In this document: one piece after another, positions 59,840-64,000 of the stretch | Layout of the letters: each line of letters starts with the position of its first letter | Numbering within the stretch: the first letter of the stretch is position 1 | Assembly: GCA_963793845.1 (NCBI GenBank) | Contig: CAWCBG010000002.1 | Coordinates: 124,001-188,000, forward strand | DNA from: CAWCBG01 sp963793845 | GTDB taxonomy: Bacteria; Acidobacteriota; Terriglobia; Terriglobales; Acidobacteriaceae | Direction: 5' to 3' | Length of the DNA: 64,000 nt | Program-made: the position numbers and the translations under genes | Notes under the pieces: model-generated | The model's database searches: none | The model's input: the letters and a program-made list of their open reading frames with translations, nothing else | Told to the model about the DNA's origin: nothing

Positions 59840-61879
59840 TTACGCGTTCGCATTCACTATTTCGCGTTGCCCCGCGGGTTCATACTCGACGATATAGCCC
59901 GCAACCGCACTCGCAGCCACGGTTAACGGACTAGCAAGGTACATCTGGCCGGGCCCGCTGCGTCCGGGGAAGTTGCGGTTCTGCGCGCTGATGACCACCT
60001 GGTCTGGCCGCGTCGAGACGCCGGGCCCGGCATTGATGCAGGCGCCGCAGCTGGGCTCAAGCACCTGCGCGCCCGCTTTACTGAAAATATCCAGATACCC
60101 TTTGCGCACGCAGTATTCGCGGGTCTCCTGCGAGCCGAACTGAATGTAGAACTTGCAGGTTTCAGCAACTTTCCTGCCCTGCTTCAAAGCATCGCCAAGC
60201 ACCTGCGCGTACATGTCCATGTCCTCGTTCTTGCCGGCGGTACAGGTGCCGCCGTAGGCGATCTCGACCGGCACCGGTGTGTTCAGCTCGCGCACAAACT
60301 TGCCGTTGCCCGGGTCGCCCGGGGTTGCGACCATGGGATAAATCTCCGCCGCATCGAGTTCGATTACGTGCGCGTAGTGTGCGTCAGGATCGCTGTAGAG
60401 ACCCTCGATAAGGGTCTCGGCCTCGCCCGAACTCATGCCGCGACGTTCTACGAGAAAATCCACCACCTTCTGGTCCGGAGCGACGATGCCGGTGAAGCCG
60501 CCAATCTCAGCCGCCATGTTGGTCATGGTGGCGCGCTCGTCGACGCCCAGCGCCTCGATCGCCTCACCCGAATATTCGATCACCTTCGCCAGCGCGTGGC
60601 CATGGCGAATGTATTCCAGCGAAAGCAGCTTCAGGATGAAATCCTTGGCAGTAACGTTGCTGCGCCTCTGGCCGCGGATGACCACCTTGACCGACTCCGG
60701 CACCTTGACGCGAACGTCTTTGGTGAACCACGCATTGAAAACATCCGTGGTGCCAATGCCGAACGCGACACAACCCATCGCCCCGACGTGCGGCGTGTGC
60801 GAATCGGAACCGACGTTGAGCTGCCCAGGCAGAGCGTAGCTCTCGGTCACGATGGAGTGGCAGATCCCTTCCGAACCCTTGCGATCGCGCAGCTCGCCAT
60901 GCAGCTTGATGCCGCGCGACTTGGCGAAGTCCTCCTGCTTGAGCTTCAACTGCGTCGCCAGATCGAGCAGGCCCATCTTGCGCTTTTCCTCCGACATCAC
61001 CTCATCGAGAAATGTCAGATGATCGCGGAAGAACATGATCGTGCCGGCATCGGTGACCGGCTCGTCCTTCCCCACCAGGTGCTCGTAGAAAATCGCTGCC
61101 ATCGGCGTGACGTATTCATGGCTGAAGCGCAGATCGGTGCGGGCAAATCCGGTATCGCCGGGCTTGACGGCTTCGACGCCAACCTTGTCGGGGCCATGCA
61201 CCATGTGCCGCGCGAAAATCTTTTCGGCGATCGTCATGGGACGCGGATGCGTGGTGATCGGCGGCAGGAACACTTTGCCTTGAAGGCGCGCCACATTGAA
61301 CGGGAAGAGACCTCCGTATTCGATCACCTGGCGCGTGATCTCGTCTTCGCCGTCGGTGAATTTCGCCAGCGGAATGTCTTCTCCGTTACGAATCTTGTCG
61401 ATCAGGCCGAAGTCGGTGGAAGTCAAAACTCCGAGGTTCTGGCAGTTCTGCTTGTAGATGCGCTCGATATTTTCAGCGATCACCAGCTTGATCCCGGCTG
61501 ACATTTCGGCGTACGGGGACTGCTCGCGGCTCGATCCCTTACCACGCCGCTTACCGCTGACGGCAGCGACAAAGCCGCCACGCTTTACGTCGCCACGCTT
61601 GATCGGGGTCTCACTGCCACACTTCAGACCGGTATAGGGAAATTCGCCCAAAGTCTCGTCGAAGAAGAAGCAGATGTGAGCCGGGGTGATCTCGTCGGTG
61701 GAGATGTCATCGCGCAGCTTGGGATTGCGCTCCGGATGCTGCGTATCCCAGGGCAGGTCCTCACCGGCGAGCTGACGCTTGATGAGCTCGGGATCTTCGG
61801 TAAGGAAAAGGATGCGGCCTTGAAGGCGGACGTGATCGGGGCGTTTCGGGACAGAACGGTGCAGTAACGAGTTGTTCAC
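59840..61879 (-). CDS. Aconitase/isopropylmalate-dehydratase family enzyme with N-terminal swivel domain (LeuD-LeuC order)
   Basis: In this 679-aa protein, residues of about 40-210 form the swivel (small-subunit) domain: DDISTDEITPAHICFFFD, then GSSREQSPYAEMSAG and YGGLFPFN. The rest is the large catalytic domain, with MTIAEKIFARHM, NVGSDSHTPHVGAMGCVAFGIG and cluster ligands including PSCGACINAGPGVS. Normal aconitase has the catalytic part first and the swivel last. Here the order is reversed, as in some fused bacterial aconitase/isopropylmalate dehydratase-like proteins. The iron-sulfur Cys residues are intact. It isomerises a hydroxy-acid by dehydration and rehydration; the exact substrate (citrate, isopropylmalate, homocitrate or other) is open. 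ATG 61879. Confidence 0.88.
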   Translation of the reverse strand: MNNSLLHRSVPKRPDHVRLQGRILFLTEDPELIKRQLAGEDLPWDTQHPERNPKLRDDISTDEITPAHICFFFDETLGEFPYTGLKCGSETPIKRGDVKRGGFVAAVSGKRRGKGSSREQSPYAEMSAGIKLVIAENIERIYKQNCQNLGVLTSTDFGLIDKIRNGEDIPLAKFTDGEDEITRQVIEYGGLFPFNVARLQGKVFLPPITTHPRPMTIAEKIFARHMVHGPDKVGVEAVKPGDTGFARTDLRFSHEYVTPMAAIFYEHLVGKDEPVTDAGTIMFFRDHLTFLDEVMSEEKRKMGLLDLATQLKLKQEDFAKSRGIKLHGELRDRKGSEGICHSIVTESYALPGQLNVGSDSHTPHVGAMGCVAFGIGTTDVFNAWFTKDVRVKVPESVKVVIRGQRRSNVTAKDFILKLLSLEYIRHGHALAKVIEYSGEAIEALGVDERATMTNMAAEIGGFTGIVAPDQKVVDFLVERRGMSSGEAETLIEGLYSDPDAHYAHVIELDAAEIYPMVATPGDPGNGKFVRELNTPVPVEIAYGGTCTAGKNEDMDMYAQVLGDALKQGRKVAETCKFYIQFGSQETREYCVRKGYLDIFSKAGAQVLEPSCGACINAGPGVSTRPDQVVISAQNRNFPGRSGPGQMYLASPLTVAASAVAGYIVEYEPAGQREIVNANA

Positions 61880-62001
61880 TACCTCATTTTACCGCAGAAA
61901 ACCTGGCGTTTCTCGCAGTTTCCAACACTGATTCGAGACGATTCTCGGTTGTTCAAATCCAAACCCGGCGAGTTTGGCATGCGTTCCTCCGGGCGGAACA
62001 G

Positions 62002-62508
62002 CTACTTGGCACCCTTGATGGCGCCGTCTACTTTACCGGCAATCTTATTCAGAGTGAATCCGACCGCGTTCTGGGGCGAGCCAGTATCTTGCGCTTTGAA
62101 AGTACCGCTCGACAACTCCGCCCCGTCACTGACCTTATTCAGCTTGTAGCTGGTCGTTACAAAGAAATTGGGAATGCTGGCTGTGGTGCCCCCAGTGCCC
62201 GGCATATAACCGGACTCGGTGTGGTCTTCGACGAGGTTGGTGGTGACCACGTACTCGCAGTTCTTCTGCTTGGCCTCGGCCAGAGCCTCGTCGGGAGCGG
62301 ACGAGTCCAGCGGCACGGTGGCAAGCGGCGGCTTCTTCTGCTTGTCAAGCCACTTGATGAGTGTATCCCGGGCTACCGTGCCGGAGATTTGGCCACCCGC
62401 GCTTCCCAGCACACCAACGCAAACGTGAGTGCCGGAATCTGCCGCCAGCACGGGGAGACAAGCAACACAAAGTGCGGCAAGAATTATGCAAGTTGCAAGA
62501 CGAGACAT
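62002..62508 (-). CDS. Exported hypothetical protein (168 aa)
   Basis: The protein starts at ATG 62508 with signal peptide LATCIILAALCVACLPVLAA. The mature protein opens with THVCVGVLGSAGG and has a pattern of alternating strands and helices (ARDTLIKWLDKQKKPPLATVPLD, then NCEYVVTTNLVEDHTESGY and NFFVTTSYKLNKVSDGAELSSGTFKAQ). This resembles periplasmic proteins with a Curli-assembly CsgG- or TolB-N-like alpha/beta fold, but I cannot assign it. It is divergent from nothing nearby; suhB is upstream on the same strand after about 117 bases. Confidence 0.7.
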   Translation of the reverse strand: MSRLATCIILAALCVACLPVLAADSGTHVCVGVLGSAGGQISGTVARDTLIKWLDKQKKPPLATVPLDSSAPDEALAEAKQKNCEYVVTTNLVEDHTESGYMPGTGGTTASIPNFFVTTSYKLNKVSDGAELSSGTFKAQDTGSPQNAVGFTLNKIAGKVDGAIKGAK

Positions 62509-62625
62509 AAAGACACCTGCCCTCTTGAAGTCGGCGAAATTGTAATTGAGTGCAGGTCAACGAACCAGCAGAAAGTGAGAACGGTCGCAGGAACCCGCAA
62601 CTACGGCACCGAAGTGGAGCGCGGT

Positions 62626-63459
62626 TCACGCGCGAGTTCTGGCGTAGTCAACCGGCGATGGCAGCGCTTCCAAGCCACGCCCGGCAAAGATCTCGGCAAA
62701 GTTCGTTATCAGTTCGGGATGCAGCAGTCCGTTAGACGCCAGAACTTCACGGCTGTCGAGCCTGAAAGGCGAGCCGTCAAAACGAGTGACCGTGCCTCCG
62801 GCCTCCTGTACCAGGAGAACGCCGGCAGCGGTGTCCCAGGGATTCAGGTTGAACTCCCAGAAGCCGTCGTACCGGCCGCAAGCGACGTTGGCAAGGTCCA
62901 GCGCGGCCGAACCGGCGCGCCGCACCCCGTGGGAGCGCAATGTGATCTGCTGGTAGAAGTGGATGTTGGGATTCTTATGGCGCTTATGGCTGGGAAAACC
63001 GGTGCCGAGCAGAGATACCGCCAGCTTCGGAATTCGGGACACATGAATCGGCTGGCCATTCAGCGTGGCGCCCTGGCCTCGTTCCGCGGCGAACATCTCA
63101 TCGCGGGTAGGATCGTAGAGGATGCCAACTTCAAGCTGATCGTCCTTGCGAACCAGCGCTATGGAAACGCAGAAAACCGGGTATCCATGCGCGAAATTCG
63201 TGGTGCCATCAAGCGGATCGACCAGCCAGCGATAGGCAGCCCCGGTATCGCTCCGGGTGCCTTCTTCGCCGACGATGCCGTGCTCTGGCCAGCGCTCGTG
63301 AAGGCGCTCGACGATCAGCTTTTCCGACGTGCGGTCGGCAATGGTGACCAGATCGACGTCACCCTTGTATTCGATGGTGACGTTCTTGTCGAAATAGCTC
63401 AGCAGGACCGCGCCCGCCTCACGCGCGATCTCCTGCACTTCCGCCAGGTAGCCACTCAT
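62626..63459 (-). CDS. suhB: Inositol-1-monophosphatase family protein
   Basis: In the 277-aa enzyme, the metal-binding motifs are GIVGEEGT, VDPLDGTTNFAHGYP (DPxDGT) and NLNPWDTAAGVLLVQEAGG (WDxAAG), all intact. It hydrolyses inositol or other sugar phosphates, and SuhB homologues also act in ribosomal-RNA antitermination. Start ATG 63459 overlaps the stop of the Hfq-like gene by four bases, so translation is coupled. Confidence 0.94.
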   Translation of the reverse strand: MSGYLAEVQEIAREAGAVLLSYFDKNVTIEYKGDVDLVTIADRTSEKLIVERLHERWPEHGIVGEEGTRSDTGAAYRWLVDPLDGTTNFAHGYPVFCVSIALVRKDDQLEVGILYDPTRDEMFAAERGQGATLNGQPIHVSRIPKLAVSLLGTGFPSHKRHKNPNIHFYQQITLRSHGVRRAGSAALDLANVACGRYDGFWEFNLNPWDTAAGVLLVQEAGGTVTRFDGSPFRLDSREVLASNGLLHPELITNFAEIFAGRGLEALPSPVDYARTRA

Positions 63460-63773
63460 TCCTCGGAACTCGTGGATTCGGCGCCGCGAGCTCCATTGTC
63501 AGGACGTGGTTTGCGGCTCGGATCCTCAGCGATGTAGGCGATCTCGTGCTTGAAGATGAAGAGGTTGGGCGCGCCTTCCCGGGTGAGCCGAACCATCCGG
63601 CGGTCATAGTATTCGATCCAGCCGCGCACAATCTCCCCGTGCATCAGCTTGATGCGGACCGGGCGCTGTTTCTCCCCGAGCAGCTTCAGATATGCCGCTT
63701 CCTGATGCGTGTCCTCCGGGGGAGGAGTTTTTCCCTTGTGATTGGAGTCGTTGGCGGATCCGCGGAAGGCCAT
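63456..63773 (-). CDS. Divergent Hfq/LSm-like RNA chaperone
   Basis: The 105-aa protein has an LSm core at about residues 24-85. QEAAYLKLLGEKQRPVRIKLMHGEIVRGWIEYYD corresponds to the Sm1 motif, and RMVRLTREGAPNLFIFKHEIAYIAE to Sm2, where canonical Hfq has YKHA. The FKHEIAYI variant keeps the key Lys-His pair for the RNA-binding proximal pore. Long charged N- and C-termini differ from typical Hfq. It probably binds small RNAs or U-rich mRNA. It overlaps suhB (ATGA), a pairing that suggests linked roles in RNA metabolism. Confidence 0.83.
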   Translation of the reverse strand: MAFRGSANDSNHKGKTPPPEDTHQEAAYLKLLGEKQRPVRIKLMHGEIVRGWIEYYDRRMVRLTREGAPNLFIFKHEIAYIAEDPSRKPRPDNGARGAESTSSEE

Positions 63774-63873
63774 GGCACGATTCTACACGTAGTCTGCGAA
63801 TGGCATTGGCGGCCGCTGCGGGTTTCATCGGCCGGAACACAGTGTCATGATGGTAGGGAATAATGAGGTGGGG

Positions 63874-64000
63874 ATGAAAAGCCAGGGCTTCCGTTTATGC
63901 ACTGCCTCGCGGCTACTGGCCGCGCTGCTGTTTGTGGCACTCAGTGGTTCAGCACCAGCACAGAGCACTGCGGCCCCGCCAGCCACCAATCGCAAAACCA
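63874..64000 (+). CDS. Exported protein, 5' fragment cut by window end
   Basis: ATG 63874 (GAGGTGGGG upstream) opens a signal peptide (FRLCTASRLLAALLFVALSG, then SAPAQS) and continues in frame for 42 codons to the edge of the window with a Thr/Pro/Ala-rich start of the mature region. The remainder is not visible and no family can be given. Confidence 0.65.
   Translation, partial: MKSQGFRLCTASRLLAALLFVALSGSAPAQSTAAPPATNRKT

Noticed and set aside
1..64000. tRNA, rRNA genes, CRISPR arrays, prophage or complete IS elements
   Set aside because: Reading both strands I found no cloverleaf with TTCGANNC arm in a plausible context, no regular spaced repeats, and no transposase, integrase or phage structural proteins. 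A tRNAscan or Infernal run would be the decisive test.

Overview
The window is about 64 kb of GC-rich bacterial chromosome with densely packed genes on both strands. Several features point to an acidobacterium of the Terriglobia/Koribacter type. These are an ADOP-type MacB permease, an FHA/sigma-54 regulator, the DUF3300-DUF2950 pair, a Vps10/BNR repeat protein, a large S9 peptidase, a split glycine dehydrogenase (gcvPA/gcvPB), a divergent Hfq-like protein, and numerous palindromic intergenic repeats. This taxonomic call is an inference from gene content; there is no rRNA in the window, and I saw no tRNA, CRISPR array, prophage or complete insertion sequence.

Layout. 1-10 kb: the end of clpB, an orphan membrane-associated protein, a badly decayed ADOP permease, an FHA-DUF4123 fusion protein, a peptide-type ABC ATPase, a frameshifted ogt, two unknown proteins and an OmpA-like protein. 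10-20 kb: an M20 amidohydrolase, a pseudo-receiver, a frameshifted MacB-core protein, an M48 protease, an F420-type oxidoreductase, TatA/TatB, a rhomboid-TPR protein and a patatin. 20-24.6 kb: an FHA-GAF-sigma-54 activator divergent from a secreted protein that has a near-consensus -24/-12 promoter and upstream palindromes. 24.8-30.5 kb: a carbamoyl-phosphate island (COG2403-type GTPase, argF, arcC, pyrB, rocD). 31.6-38.6 kb: an RsbRD-like protein and a complete hoxEFUYH [NiFe] hydrogenase operon in which HoxF is fused to a GltD/NfnB-like flavoprotein. 38.9-49.3 kb: secreted and envelope proteins (S9 peptidase, DUF3300, DUF2950, Vps10-like, outer-membrane lipoprotein-sorting-like, PilZ). 49.5-64 kb: housekeeping genes (purB, ubiX, larB, the glycine cleavage system, a 7Fe ferredoxin, a TipA-like MerR regulator, higBA, a LeuD-LeuC-type hydratase, suhB and an Hfq-like protein).

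How the genes work together. The most coherent block runs from 24.8 to 38.6 kb. One half handles ornithine, citrulline and carbamoyl phosphate. The facing half is a soluble NAD(P)-linked hydrogenase whose diaphorase module appears to carry both an NAD site (NuoF half) and an NADP-type site (GltD half). Carbamoyl phosphate is the established precursor of the cyanide ligands of [NiFe] sites, so the adjacency may be functional, but the maturation genes are not in this window. A second clear circuit is the sigma-54 activator with its divergent target at 20-23.6 kb.

Quality note. Five genes with otherwise well-conserved sequence carry frameshifts: the ADOP permease (about five), ogt, the MacB-core gene, argF, and rocD (two). 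Apart from the ADOP gene, each is explained by one or two single-base indels. Indel errors in the assembly are therefore as likely as real gene decay.
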